Source of the DNA: Ampelomyces quisqualis
Lineage: Eukaryota > Ascomycota > Dothideomycetes > Pleosporales > Phaeosphaeriaceae
NCBI GenBank assembly: GCA_018398575.1
Contig: JAGTXZ010000020.1
Coordinates: forward strand, 2,914,001 to 2,978,000
Length of the DNA: 64,000 bases
Direction: 5' to 3'
The position numbers and the translations under genes were made by a program. Each line of letters starts with the position of its first letter. Position 1 is the stretch's first letter. Of the stretch, positions 1 through 14,100 are shown in pieces. Under the pieces are notes generated by a model. That model saw nothing but the letters and a program-made list of their open reading frames with translations, was not told the origin of the DNA and did no database searches.

Positions 1-3000
1 CATTGATCTGTGGTTCTGTATTCATTCTGACCAAATAATCTAGGACCTGTGGTCCAGATGGCAAGTGCTACGCCTTCGACGCCCGCGCGCAGGGCTACGG
101 CCGCGGGGACGGCATTGCCGCCATTGTCTTGAAACGCTTGACTACCGCCATACATGATGGGGACGTGATCCGCGCAGTTGTGCGAGAAACCGCCGCAAAT
201 CAGGATGGCCACACACCTACCATTACTGCTCCAAGCTCCGATGCGCAGCAAAAGTTAATCGCAGCGTGTTATGCACGTGCAGGATTAGATCCGCTCGACA
301 CTACCGTCGTTGAAGCTCATGGCACAGGAACGAAAGTTGGCGATCCCGCTGAAGCTAGAGCCATTGGGCAGGCGATGGGACGCGGAAGAGATACACCTCT
401 TTACGTGGGAAGCGTCAAGACAAATCTAGGGCATACAGAGGCTGCATCGGGACTGGCTGCGGTTATCAAGATGGTCCTGGCCTTGGAAAATCGACAGATA
501 CCACCAAGTCTGAACTTCGAAAAGGCGAATCCAGAGATTGACTTACCAGGCCTCGGCATAGTGGTACGTATTATGTGTTCGTGTCCTTCGTGTACACTTT
601 CTCACAACCCCTCAGGTACCCACTGAATTGGAGGCATGGAAATCAAAGGGACCACGTCGCGTATCTGTCAATAATTTTGGGTACGGTGGTACAAACACAC
701 ACGTGATTATGGAAGAAGCCCCATCACAACTAGTCGACTCCACGAACCATGGTCAAATCCCCTCCCATCAACTCTTCTTACTCAGCGCACGCCATCAAAA
801 CAGTACGCGGCAAATGGCCGCAAACTTAAAGAAATACCTCAAATCATCTGGGGAAAAGTTCATGAATGGATCCGCCTTTGCAAACCTAGCCTATACATTG
901 ACGGAACGGCGGACACGGTTCCCATGGACCCTCGCGGTGAGCGCTTGTGGAGTACCAGACCTCGTAAATGCGCTCGAGGGGAGCACAATCCAGAATTCCC
1001 AAAGTGCTGATAGGCCCCCCCGTCTGGGATTCGTCTTTAATGGGCAGGGAGCGCAGTGGTATGCCATGGGGCGAGAACTTTCGGCCTCATACCCTGTGTA
1101 CCAAAACACCCTTACGGAATGCGACGAAATCATACAATCCTTTGGCGCCGACTGGTCGCTCATTGCAGAACTTCAACGCAGTCAAGACACATCGAACGTC
1201 AACAAAGTCATGTTCAGTATGCCTCTCACATGCGCTGTGCAACTTGCTCTAGTACGTCTGCTACATGATTTTGGTATCGAACCAGCTGCCGTGACGGGAC
1301 ACTCGTCCGGCGAGATAGCGGCGGCTTTTGCGACTGGAGCCCTTAATCTGCGCGACGCTATGGCTGCTACATATTTTCGAGGCCTTATCACAGACCAATA
1401 CCTTTCCGCAGAAGCTCATAGTACCCCGGGCGGGATGTTGGCCGTTGGTTTGGGCGCATCCGATGCGAAACCATACGTTGATGCTATCGCGCCAGGCAAG
1501 GTCGTCATTGCATGTGAAAATAGCCCTTCCAGTGTCACTCTATCCGGCGACATCACAGAAATCCAAGAGCTTGCGGCCGAGTTCAATTCCAAAGGCATTT
1601 TTGCGCGTAAGCTGCTTGTCCAAACCGCCTTCCACTCACACCACATGCTGCCACTACAGATAGCGTACCGTGCAGCGTTGGAGGAACGTATGAGCAAGCA
1701 GCGAGTGTACAAAGAAGATGTGCTATTCACGTCTCCAGTTACAGGTACCAAGATTGATAGTGCTCTCTCGCTGGGCCCGGAGCATTGGGTTCAGAATATG
1801 ACGCACCCCGTGCTATTCCACGACTCGCTTCGCAATATGGTTGCCACCGAGCATACAGATGGCAAAACAGAGCAGAACGTCGACATTGTTGTAGAGATTG
1901 GTCCACATAGTGCCCTGGCTGGGCCCATTCGTCAATGTCTTTCATCTCCGGCATTGAAGGGCTTGTCTGTCTCTTATGCAACATGCCTGGAGCGTGGCAA
2001 AAATGCCGTGCTAACTATACAAGAACTTACTGGCTTTCTCATCTCCAGAGGTTATACTGTCAACACCTCTCTTGTAAACACGCCCAAGGGCCGTCAGGGT
2101 CTTCAAGTTGTGCCCGGTCTGCCATCGTATGCGTGGAATCACAGCCAGCGATTCTGGCACGAGTCGCGCATCAGCCACGAACATAGATTCCGCAAACACC
2201 CGCAACATGATCTACTTGGTGTGCGTCTGACCGGGACTAGCGATCGTTCCCCAATCTGGCGTCAAGTAATTCGTCCGGGCGAGGTAAGTCATATGTATGC
2301 TTCGATTTTGCACCAGCACAGTCTCACTAATCATGCCCAGCTGCCTTGGGTCCGTGATCATATGGTACAAGGTGATATCGTGTATCCTGGTGCTGGATAT
2401 ATTACCATGGCCATTGAAGCTATGCACCAGCTTCATTCGTCCAAGTCTGCAGTCGCAGGTTATCTTCTCGAGGAGCTCGAGATTCTTCGCGCAACCGTCA
2501 TTCCTGAGAACAATGAAGGGGTTGAAGTCCAGCTGTTTCTCGAGCCGGTCAGCGAGAAAGCTCTCGACGCCAGTAGGCGTGTCTTCCGCATTTATGCAGC
2601 AGTTGCCGATGGATCGTGGGCTGAGGCGGCACGGGGCTATATCACCGTGGACTTTAACTCCTCACGGTTGGGCCCAGCCTTGAGATCTACTCGTGAAATC
2701 AACATGACTATTGCGGACCGCGGGGCCACGGTGCCCAAAGCGTTCTACGAGTCTTTGGCTGCAGTCGGCGTTAAGCATGGTCAGTCGTTCCAGGCTCTTA
2801 CTGCTATTCGCAAGGGTGATGATCAGTCGATCTCGACGCTTGTGGTGCCAGACTCAGCATCACAGATGCCATACAACTGGCAGCAACCACACGTCATCCA
2901 TCCAATTACTCTTGACGCTGTCTTCCAAGCTGCATACACAGCACTGTCGACACAAGCGCGTAATACAGTTGGTGCTGCAGTGCCCCGATCTGTCAAGTCG

Positions 3001-6000
3001 TTGTTCATTTCAACCGATATCAGTCCAGAGCCAGGCACGAATCTTCAAGCCAGCTCTCGCCTTCTTCACTACCATCGGCAAGGCTTTGATGTCTCACTTG
3101 CCGTGAGACCTCAGTGTGGTGATCGCATGGTCATCGAGGTTGACGCAATGCGCTTCCAATCTGTTGGCGCTGCCGCATTCGATAGTAGCGAAAGCCAGAT
3201 GGAGATATGCTCCTTCGAAGAGTGGGTGCCAAGTGTTCAGCTCAATCCCCCTCAAGAATTATTCAGCGTACAATTGCAACGTGCTGCGGATCTGGCAGAG
3301 ATCAGCATAAGCCAAGAGCTGACACGGGCCGCATTTTACCTGATCGCGGACACTATGTCGCTTCTCACTTCGGAAGATATTGACCAGCTCGAATGGTATC
3401 ACAAGTCACTCTACCGCTGGATGGAACTGCAGCTGCAGCTCGCAACAGACGATAAGCTGGCACCGCGGAGCTCAAAATGGGCGCGAGCAACTCCCGGAGC
3501 AAAAGCTGCACTCATTGACCGAGTCGCTGGAGCGAGCACGAACGGTGCACTGACGGTGCGCGTTGGTCAGAAACTGCTTGCTATCCTCCGTAAGGAGGTC
3601 GCACCACTCGAAATTATGTTAGAAGGAGGTCTCTTGTACAAGTTCTATCGAGAAATGCTACATTTCACCGAGTCAACCCAGCAGCTGGCTGAGATTGCGA
3701 AAGCCATCACGCGCGAGAAGCCTCGAGCTCGCATCCTTGAGATCGGCGCAGGAACTGGAGGCTGTACTGGTCCAGTTTTGAAAGCCCTTGGAGGTAACGG
3801 CATCATATCTGCTAGTTTCGAACACTATACGTTCACCGACATCTCCTCGGGTTTCTTCCAAGCAGCTAGGGATCAATTTGCAGCTTACGGTGACCTGGTG
3901 GATTATCAGCCACTGAACATAGAGCAGGATCTAGTAGAGCAGGGCTTCACGGAGAAGTACGATTTGATCATCGCCGCGCAAGTCCTTCATGCAACTAAGA
4001 AGATGTCCGTCACCATGCGCAACGTGCGTAAGCTGCTCAAGGACGACGGTAAGCTTCTACTGGTAGAGACAACGAGAGACACAGTAGATGGACATTTGAT
4101 CTTTGGTACGCTGCCGGGTTGGTGGCTAAGCGAAGAACCAGAGCGGAAGTACAGCCCAAACATGCCGTTACAGCAATGGAAGCCTATCTTGGAAAACGCT
4201 GGCTTTACAGGCATCGATCTAGATGTTTGGGATTGCGAGGATGTGGATCATCGGGCTATGAGCGTCATCATGGCAACTGCGATTCCCGAACAAGCGCCCG
4301 TCTACGATAATGAGTTGGCACTAGTTTACGATACACCCGAAATGCCGGTCGACTGGCTGCAAGACCTGACCCAGAAGCTCAAGAACCTTACGGGTATTGA
4401 ACCCGAGCTTATGGAGCTTGGAAATCTCAACGTTGAACATAAAATTTGCATCTTTCTTTCAGGTCTCGAGGATGCGGCCAAACAGCACAATGAGTACGAC
4501 TTTGAGTCCATCAAGACTCTAGCTACCAAGAGCAAAGGTCTACTGTGGGTCACTAAGGGGTCAGCTATAAATTGCGAATATCCCGAGAACGCTGTGCACA
4601 AGGGTTTCCTTCGTACATGTCGTGTTGAAGCTGGCAGCAAACATTTCGGCTCGCTAGATCTGGATCCATCTCGTAAATGGGATTCCGGTTCCCCGGCACG
4701 TATAGTCAAAGTGTTTGCCAACATCTTCAACAGCACTAGCGATGCTCCCGAGGACTTCGAATATGCCGAGCGCAACGGCAAGATTCTGCTGCCACGTCTT
4801 GATCGGGATCTTGCTGAAAATGAGAAATTCATCAACAATAGCAACAAGACCGAGATGCAACCATTTCTGCAGAACACCCGTGACGGCAGGGTTCTCAGGC
4901 TCGAGGTGACAAAGCCTGGTCTGCTTGACAGCATCGTTTTTCGCGATGACGCCGACTTTGATTTACCGCTGCCCGAGGGTTGGATCGAGGTAGAGCCGCA
5001 GGCATACGGTATCAATTTCCGCGACGTTATGAGTGCCATGGGTCAGCTCGACGAGAAACAGGAGCTCGGTGTCGAACGCGCAGGCGTAGTCACACGCGTC
5101 GGATCCAACTGTCGCGACCATCTTCAGCCTGGCACACGCGTTATCGCCCTTACCCCACACGGGCACATATCTGCGCGAGTACGAGTCCCCTGGCACAATG
5201 TCGTCGCCATGCCAGAGCACATGGATTTTCCCGAAGCTGCAAGTGTTGCGGCGGTCTTTGCAACAGCATACTACTCCATGTTCGATGCTGCACGCGTGGA
5301 ACAAGGAGAGACTATGCTCGTACATGCAGCTGCTGGAGGCGTCGGTCAGGCATGCATTATCTTAGCGCAGTGGAAAGGCATCAAAGTCCTAGCCACAGTT
5401 GGTTCACAAGAAAAGCGAGACTTCCTGATGAAAACATACGGACTGTCAAGCGAGCATATATTTTCTAGTCGCGACGAGTCTTTTGTCACAGGAGTGCTAG
5501 AGGCGACGAACCAACAAGGTGTAGACGTTGTCATCAACTCCCTGGCTGGGCCATTGCTCAACGCGACCTGGAACATCGTTGCACAGCACGGTCGATTTAT
5601 CGAGATCGGAAAACGAGACATCCACTCGAACAAGGCTTTGGAGATGCGTCCCTTCCGGAAAGCTATTGGATTCAGTGCGGTCGACCTCGTCCAGCTCTGT
5701 GACACGCGTGGTCATATTGTTCAGAGAGTGCTTGTCGCGGTCATGGAGTTATTGAAGACTAAAATTATTAGCAACATTTTCCCTGTCACAACATATCCAA
5801 TTGCTGATATCGCACGCGCTTTTCGGACGATGCAGGCCGGAAAACACGTTGGCAAGATCGTCGTGGTCCCGAATGTCAACGACATGGTTAAGGTCAGTAT
5901 TGAGACGACTCCCTCTCCTTTCTTGGTGCTGATGCTCCCTAGACTTTACCACGTACACATGTTGCAAGCTTATCTTCCGATGCCTCATACCTTATCATTG

Positions 6001-7094
6001 GTGGACTTGGAGGCATTGGACGAGCTTACGCGCGCTGGTTAGTCGAGCATGGTGCAAAGCATCTCATACTTCTCTCACGTCATGCCGAAAACGGTCCGAA
6101 TTCTGCATCGTTGGAAGCAGAACTCAGCGCCCTTGGTGCTCGGGTTTTGTTGAAGAATTGTGATGCATCGGATATGGCAAGCTTGAAGGCTGTCATCGCC
6201 AAGTGCAGAGAGAGCATGCCTCCTGTGCGTGGAATCATCCATGGTGGTATGATACTTCAAGATTCCATTCTCGAGCGCATGACGTCGGCGCAGTGGAACG
6301 ACGCGCTTGCCGCAAAGGTGACCGCGACACAACATCTTCACGACCTATTCCCTCGTGCAGAAGATCTGGATTTCTTCATCATCTTGTCATCAGCCTTTGG
6401 CGTTATCGGCTCCGCTTCACAAGCAAACTACACTGCCGGTGGAACGTTCCAGGACGCCATCGCACGTCGACGAGCAGCAGCAGGTCTGCCCTGCATCACA
6501 ATCGACTTGGGTATGGTTGATGGGGTGGGTTATGTGGCCGAGAACAAGGCTGGTGTCGCAGAGCGATTGCTTGCCAGCGGTCATCGCCAGCTCGCGGAGC
6601 ATGACGTTCTTCAGCTGCTAGACTACTGCATAAGGCATCCCATTCGCACGCCACGCACAGCGCAGATCGTCACCGGACTAGCAAGCAGCGCGGTACGCAA
6701 GCAAATCTGGGGCAAAGAGTTGCGATTCGCCGCACTGGTCGACAACCGTGCGAATCGCGGCGACGCTTCTGGTACCAAGGCTGGAGATGGAGCCAAAGGA
6801 AAAGCGGGTTTCAAGGAGCGTCTAAAGAATGCAACTTCGGTCAAGGAAGCCAGCGAGATTGTCGAGGAGGCTGTGGTTGGAAAGTTGGCCGACATGTTTG
6901 TCATTCCTGAACAGGATATTGACGCGACTAAGCCGCTGGCTAAATACGGCGTCGACTCTTTGGTTGCTGTAGAGCTGAGGAACTGGCTTGTGCCTATGAC
7001 GCAGTGTGAGATGTCCATATTTGACCTGCTGGGTGCTGCGTCGTTGAGATGGCTAGCTACGAGCATTGCCAAGCGGAGCACTGCCGCAAAGTAG
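1..7094 (+). CDS. Highly reducing type I polyketide synthase, 3' part (5' end outside window)
   Basis: Iterative synthase building a reduced, methylated polyketide in the cytosol. Exons: about 44-563, 616-5892 and 5943-7094 (about 2315 residues visible). Positions 1-43 look like the end of an intron (TAG at 41-43); introns 564-615 and 5893-5942 have GTACGT/CAG and GTCAGT/TAG borders. Domains in order by position: KS C-terminal half with EAHGTGT and NLGHTE (active-site Cys lies upstream of the window), AT with GHSSGE (1297-1314), DH with HMVQGDIVYP and DAVFQA, C-methyltransferase with LEIGAGTGG (about 3735), ER with HAAAGGVGQA (about 5323), KR with GGLGGIGRAYARWL plus the Ser and QANY catalytic residues, and ACP with GVDSL (Ser codon 6957-6959). 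All visible catalytic motifs are intact, with no premature stop. No thioesterase, reductase or condensation domain follows the ACP, so release must be in trans. The product is not predictable from sequence. Confidence 0.95.
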
Positions 7095-7720
7095 ACTGGA
7101 ACTTTTCTTTTACCTTTTGCCATCTGCCCTGTACTTGCTGATGGATATGGCTACATAAGGTCTCACGTGTGCTAATAGTGGCTTCGTCGTATAGGAAATG
7201 TCATTTCATCAGACTCCGCAACAAACAAATACAGATCAAATATTTAATTTAATTTATTTAGTATAAACTAAGGAAAATAAATTAAGTATAGCAAGCTATT
7301 TTACTAAACAAGTTTAGGAAAAAGATTAAGTTGTTTGCAAATAGTTGTAAATATTTAGTATTCTAATATATAGCTATATTTTAAGCTAAGTTTTAGTATA
7401 ATAATTATAGTTACGTTAATTTTAGTATTGTAAAGTTCTATATACTAGATATCTAAACTTACCTCTAACTTCTAAGAATACTAGTTTTCTTATATACTTA
7501 TATTATATCTTTATCTAAAGATAAGTAAAGTATTATAACGCTAACTACTATATCTTAAAACCTTCTTTTAGAATATATACTAAAATAAACTTATTTCTTT
7601 TGCTCTACTTTACTTCTTAGTAATATACTTATTACAAGCGTTATATTAGAGGCGCTGTATAAGTATAATTCTATAGTAAGTACTCTAACTAAACTACTAA
7701 CCTAACCTATACCTAATAGC
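7095..7720. other. AT-rich flank, PKS 3' region to first LTR
   Basis: The first hundred or so bases are normal-composition 3' flank of the PKS gene. From about 7230 the DNA becomes strongly AT-rich with many TAG/CTA triplets, matching the repeat block. I see no gene and cannot assign this stretch to any of the retrotransposon families recognised to its right. Confidence 0.6.
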
Positions 7721-8020
7721 TGTAACAACGCAGGTAGGTACAGCTATTAGGATTAAATTAGATACGTGTTAGAGGCATATAGGGGTGCGTGTTGTATTAG
7801 AGATTCTAGATTAGCTATATACCTATAGGTCTTGTATAGAAAGATAAGAAAAACTTGTCTTTTATCTAATATAATAGGCTTATATTTATAGTTAAAGTAG
7901 TAACTAAGTTAAAGCTAATTTAAAGCGCTTTTAGTATTACCTCTACTATTTCTTGCATAATCTGTTACTAAGCCTTTATAGAGTATTAGATATAATATAT
8001 GTTTGTATATACTTGTTATA
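7721..8020 (-). repeat. 300-bp LTR of D1 (3' LTR)
   Basis: Starts TGTAACAACG and ends ACTTGTTATA (a mutated form of TGTTACA). It is the reverse complement of the LTR at 18439-18738, with scattered transitions. The shared stretch includes the reverse complements of the TAGGTACAGC and AACTTGTC segments. No partner LTR is present for D1. Confidence 0.8.
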
Positions 8021-10515
8021 TTACTTTTCTTCTTAAAATTAATAGTCTCTATTAATTAGGTCTGTATTAGTGCGCTTTTAGATACCTTTTAAAATTTTCT
8101 AAAAGTCTTATTTACTTTAACTTTAAATTTCTAATAACGCGTTATAGCTGTTTATTATTATTATACTTAGCGCAGCAGCGCGTTTATTATCTTAACTTTA
8201 CTTAAAGTTTTTAGAGTATATATATAAGGCTAGCTCTTAGTATACTACTTTCTTATACTCTCTTTCTACACGTTTATATACTTACTACTATCTAACTACT
8301 CTCTTAATTTAATTACTAGCTAACTGTTTTGCAGATATATATAATACCTATTCTTATCTCTTTTAGAGCTTATCTCTTAGCCTATTAGGTTGTTTACCTA
8401 TAGGCTGCAAGAGCTTTTGCTTACAGCTAGTTTAATATTAAGTTTAGATTCTATTTAAATATTTCTAAGAAGTGTACATATTGCACACTCTTAAATAAGA
8501 AGTATTACCTAGTTTCTTTATATGCAGACTAAGAGTATAATAGCCTTTCTAAGACCTTTAACTACAGGTTTACTACCCTAAGTAGAGATAAGTCTAATAA
8601 AGTTATGTTAAAGTAAAAGGTTACTATTAAAGACGCAGCGTTTTAGTTAGCTACTGTAGTGTAAGTAAGTACTGCATAAGTAGCTAACTTAAATAATGCT
8701 AACTTGTTAGTTAGCGCTTATTACTAGAGAGAAGAGCTAGCTAAAGAGGTTAGAGAGATAGCTAAGGAGGTTAGGGCGCTTAGGAAGAGTATAGCTAGGT
8801 TAACTAGTGTAGTTACCTAGCTAGTAGATATTATAATAGTATTAAGAGCTAATTAGTTAGTAGAGTAAGAGAAGGCGCAAAAGGCAGCGTAAGAGACTAG
8901 TACTTACAGTAAGTAGAGCTAGAATAGAAGACAACTAGGTAGTGTATTAGTATGTGCACCTAAAGATTTAGATAGTTAAAAACGTTCTACTAGTAGTAGT
9001 AATAGTCTACTATTAGATCTAATAGAAGAATAAGACTTCTATTATTAATAGCTATTATATACTAGTATAGTAGTTGTAATATTAAGTTTAATTTCTCTAA
9101 TATAATTATCTTACAATACTGTAAGATCTTTAACTTCTTTTTCTTATACTATAATCTACTTAGCTAACGCTTGTAGAACACTTGTAATATGTATAGAGCG
9201 CCTATAAAGTTTAAAGTATTATACTAGGTAAGGTTAGGATTATAGCCTACTTATTTTACGTAATACTTTAAGATAGAGTAGTATAGCTTACTAGCTAAGA
9301 TCTTCTTAACTTTCTATTCTTTAACGCCTTAAATTAAGATGCTAGATAGGTTTAGACTTAGCTAACTAGGTAAGAGGTTGTTAAAGTCTTTGCAAAGGAC
9401 GTCTAGAGCAAACACGTTATAGATCTTAGAGCCTTTTAGTAGTTTTAATTAGAATAAATACTTAACTTATTCTAGAACTTTAAAAGGTCTTTTTTACAAT
9501 TTAGCAAGCTTGCAACTTAAGCAGGTAACAGATAGGTTTTAGGTTAATACGTAAACCTTGTTATCTACTAACTAATTAACAGGTTATTAATATTTATTAA
9601 CTTTAGTAGCTATATATTGTTAAGCCTTTTCTATATTATCTTTAGCTATACGCTAGGCTTTGTGCATATAAGTAGCTAAGCTTAAGGCGTCTTTAACATT
9701 AGTATTCTTATGTTTTAAAGTAAATAATAACTAATCTTAGCTTTAGCGTAGTTTAGATCTAAAAAGAAGCTAGTATAGCGCTATACTAATTGTAGAGTGC
9801 AGCAGCGTAGCTTAGGCTTAAATAATTATTAGCAAAAGGTTACTCTAGTTGTCCTAGTAATAAGATACAAAGGGTCTTAATTGTTAATTAATATACTTGT
9901 TTATAATCTTAGTTTATCTATTTGTTTGTTTATAGTAAGCTGTAGAAAGCTTAATTTGTACGCCTAGGATCTTATAGAACTTAGACTAGAATTAGGACAC
10001 AAACTAGAGTCTATAGTCAGACGCTATACTTTTAGGCGTATAGCTAAATTAGTATACTTATTAGATAAATAAGTAAGCTATTTCTTAAGCGTTAATTATT
10101 TTATAGCAAGAAATAGAAATAGCATACTTAAATAGACAATTAATAACAACTATAATTTAATTATAGCTATAACAATCTGTTAGAAATATCTTAAAATCTA
10201 TGCACAAATGCTATATAGGCCTATTAGAAATTAGTAACAAATAGAGAAAACCTTAGAATTAGAGCTGTCTTAGGTAAGATCTCTAACAGAATACGTAGTT
10301 TTGTATATAGTATTTATATATAGCTTCTATACCTTTCTAATAATATTACTAGGCTAAAAGCTAATATATCTTTATAGTACTTAGGTAAGTAGTAGATACT
10401 TAATTGTAAGCCTCTTTAATTAGTTAAGTGTACAAGAAGGAATCTCTAGGTATATATAGGTGTAAGTAATATAGTAGTAGTTCTTCTTAGACATAATATA
10501 GCTATAGTAACATAA

Positions 10516-10702
10516 TGTAATAGGCTAGGCTTTGCCTAGCTCTTTGCCTTCTTAGAAAGAGCTTGGTCTAGCCTTACTACCTCTTTATAGACTAGCACGT
10601 ACAGAGGGTATATAAACCCCTTCTGTAACTAGTAGAGAAGCTTAAGGAATACAACTCTTTCTAGCACCTTATTATTCTATCTTTGCAGGCTAGCCTATAA
10701 CA
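10516..10702 (+). repeat. 5' LTR of A
   Basis: 187 bp, TG...CA borders. Contains a TATATAAA box at about 10609-10616, a likely old Pol II promoter. Pairs with 16872-17058, with 9 differences, all transitions. Confidence 0.88.
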
Positions 10703-11199
10703 ATTGTATTCTTTTCTAATACAACAATAACTGTAGAATAGCTCTATCTAACTAACACTCTAACACTAAGTTAGAGCCTAAAGAGCAAAAGTCTTAAACT
10801 AACCTTTAGGCTTACTGTGCTCTGTTAGACAGTTGCTTTTAAGCTATAGAGAACTAAATTAACGCTCTAGAAACAGTACTCTAGTTTCTTGTTACTTAAC
10901 TTACAAACTCTCTTTTCCTCTCTTTAGCTCTTACGCTAAACTTCTCTTTAGCACTTTACTACGCGCAAACTGCTAAAAATTTAACGCTTACTACTTCTAC
11001 TCTTTCTCTAGTCTAACGCAAGCTGCTACTTCTAGGCAACTTGTTTTTAAGTAACAAGTCTTACTTTACTACTTAAGAGGTTACTATAACCTATAAGCTT
11101 AAGACTAACTCTACTTTTATTAGAAGCGCCTAAGACTAATACGCCTTTATTTAAGCTAACTTGTTGCTAAAGGTCTAACAAGAAGTTACCTTCTACTAC

Positions 11200-14100
11200 G
11201 CTAGTAGAGGAGAAGTAAGCAATTAGAACTCTATAAACTTTATAAAATATCTTAATTTCTGCTATAAAGATAAGTATAGTAAAGAACGTGCTTAAGTAGT
11301 TTTAGAGAGGCTGCGCTAGGCTAAGAAGGAGTCCTTTACTAACTTCTTTTTATACTTTAAGTCTCTTCTCTTGTAATATAAAAGAGCAACATAGAACAAC
11401 AAATAGTAACTTAACAAATTATAATACGCTCTAAACTACTCTCTATAACAAGTTGCTCTTTACTATAGCGTTTCCTGTACTAATTATAACTAAGCAGTAG
11501 TAGAGTATTAATCTATTATAATTAACTTAAAAACTACAGCTATTAAGGAGTATTAATACTTGTACATAAAAAGAGAGACCTAAGCAAAGAAGAACTTAGA
11601 CAGAGACGTTAAGATAGTAACAGTATCTGTAGTTAGTATAGGTTTAGAGACAAAAGAATAGGTTAAGGCCTAGTAAGCAAATAGTGCAGGCTAACTTTAG
11701 TTAAAAAACTAAGTTTCTAAAGAGCTCTATAAGTAGCGTTATAAAGGTAATTTATATAAGTGTTATAGTAAGTAAGAACACTACGTGCAGGGCTATCTAA
11801 ACGCAGTATAGATCTACGCTGTTAGCGCTTTGCGCAGTAAGAAAGCCCTAATAAAGATTTTAAAAAAACTAGTAGCTTTTACCTTCTTAGAGAGATAGGG
11901 GCACCTCTTAAATAGTATTAGTAGAAGAGACAAGGAACAAGAAACGCTACTTAACTACCTTAACAGCAACATATTTCTTGTTCTACTATTACTAGACAGC
12001 GCTACTAATGTTAACGCCTTAGTAGATATAAGATATAAGTGTTATAGCGCTATTAACGCTGCGCTAGCAGATAGGATAAGAGTATACACTACTAATATTC
12101 TGCTACTACGCCTAAAGCAGGCTGCTACAAATAGTACACTTACGCTAATTACTTAAATTGCGTTCTTAGACTATAATATTAATAGTTAGCAATTGCAATT
12201 AGTTGCTTACTTAGTCTTTAGCTTTACCTACAACTTAATCCTAGGGAAACTATAGCTAGCCTATAAAAAGGTAGCTATTTATGCAACTAATAGCATAATA
12301 ACTATTAGGTAGGCTAGAAACCTACTAGTAAAGGAAAAGACCTGCTATACTACTTTTCTACTTCTAAAAGAGATTAGCGCTACTAAGGCAACACAAGAGT
12401 TTTATAACTATTTTAAGTTATAAAAGCGCTGCACAATATTTGCTATAACTAGTATCTATACTATAATAAATATATTAAGTAAGTTACCTAAAGAGTAGAT
12501 ATTAATAACCTTACTTCTGCTGCAGATCTTAGACTTTACAGATGTTTTTAACAAACGCTCTATCTCTAGTCTACCTCTGTACAGAGGCTAGATAGACTAT
12601 TATATCTAACTCTAACTAAGCAAAGATAAAAAGACTCTAGACCTTTCTTAGGGTCTGTTATACTCTATGCCTTGCAATTAGCTAATAGAGCTACAACAGC
12701 AAGTTACAGACCTTCTAGATAAGAGCTAGATCTACGCTAGCTCCTTTGTAGTAGAGGCTCTAGTTCTGCTAGTAAAGAAGGCTTTAGGTGCATAGCGCCT
12801 CTATGTTAACTACTAGGCTCTAAACAAAATTATAAAGGTAGATTAATACTTACTTCTATTAATTAAAGAAACTCTTTATACACTCTCTTAGGTAAAGTAG
12901 TTTATAAAGGTTAATATTTGCTTAGCCTTCTACTAGATAAAAGTTGCAGTAAAAGATAAGTACTTTATAGTATTTTGTACACGCTTTAGCTTCTTTAAGT
13001 AGCTTGTCTATCTTATAGAACTCTTTAGTGCACTCTTCTCTTTTTAGCGTTACATTAATACTACTCTTAAAGAAACGCTAAAAGACTTTACTATAGCATA
13101 CTTAGATAATATACTTATCTACTCTAGTAGTTTACTTAAAGACTACTATAGTAAAGTGTAACAGGTCCTCTAACTTCTCTATAACACTTGTCTGTACCTA
13201 GACCTTAAGAAGTATACTTTTATAACAAAGATAGTTAAGTATCTAAGATATATTATTAAGGTAGAACAGGCTGTTTAGCTAAACTCTGCTAAAGTACAAG
13301 CTATTATAGAATAAGAGTTTCTAACATTTTCTAAAGAAGTCTAGAGTTTCCTTAGGTTTACTAACTTCTATAAAGACTTTATGCTAAATTTCTCTAGCGT
13401 TATAGCCTCCTTATATGCGTTAACAAAGAAGAACGCTACTTTTCTATAGATAACTAAAGCGCAATACGCGTTTAACTGCTTAAAGTATATCTTTAGCTCT
13501 AAACTAGTTCTAACTTAGTAGAACCCTGCGCAGCCTATAGTAGTAGAAGTAGATAGCTCTAAGAGTGCTCTTAGAGAGTGCTTCTTATAAAACGTTAATA
13601 GAGTACTTTACCTTATTGTATACTACTCTGCATTCTTGTTACTAGCATAACGCAACTATACTATCTATAACAAGAAGCTTATAGTAGTTGTTAAATACCT
13701 TAAAGTATAGACACTAGAGCTTTAAAGTGTCTATAAGCTATTTACTATTCTTATAGACTATAAGAACTTAGAATATTTTATAACTACGTAATTGCTTACA
13801 AAGCAATAATAATATTAGTTAGAACTACTATCTAAATTTTACTTTTACTTTTAGTACTACTTAGAGCGCTTTACTACTTATCTAGACGTACTAAGCTAGC
13901 GTAAGCAGAATACGCAGGGTTACATACTGCAACTAGAGCGCGTTATAACTCTACTTTTTGTCTAGTCTGCGTCTACACAGCCCTATAAGAGAGACTATCT
14001 ACTTTTTCTAGAAGATCTTCTCTTCTTAGACTAGCACATGCAAGAGCTTTAGAATAAAGCTATACGCTAGGATAAGACATATTAAGCCTGTTTGCAAGCA

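Noticed and set aside
4326..5039. 237-codon frame on the minus strand inside the PKS
   Set aside because: Antisense shadow of the MT-ER region; no recognisable protein features.
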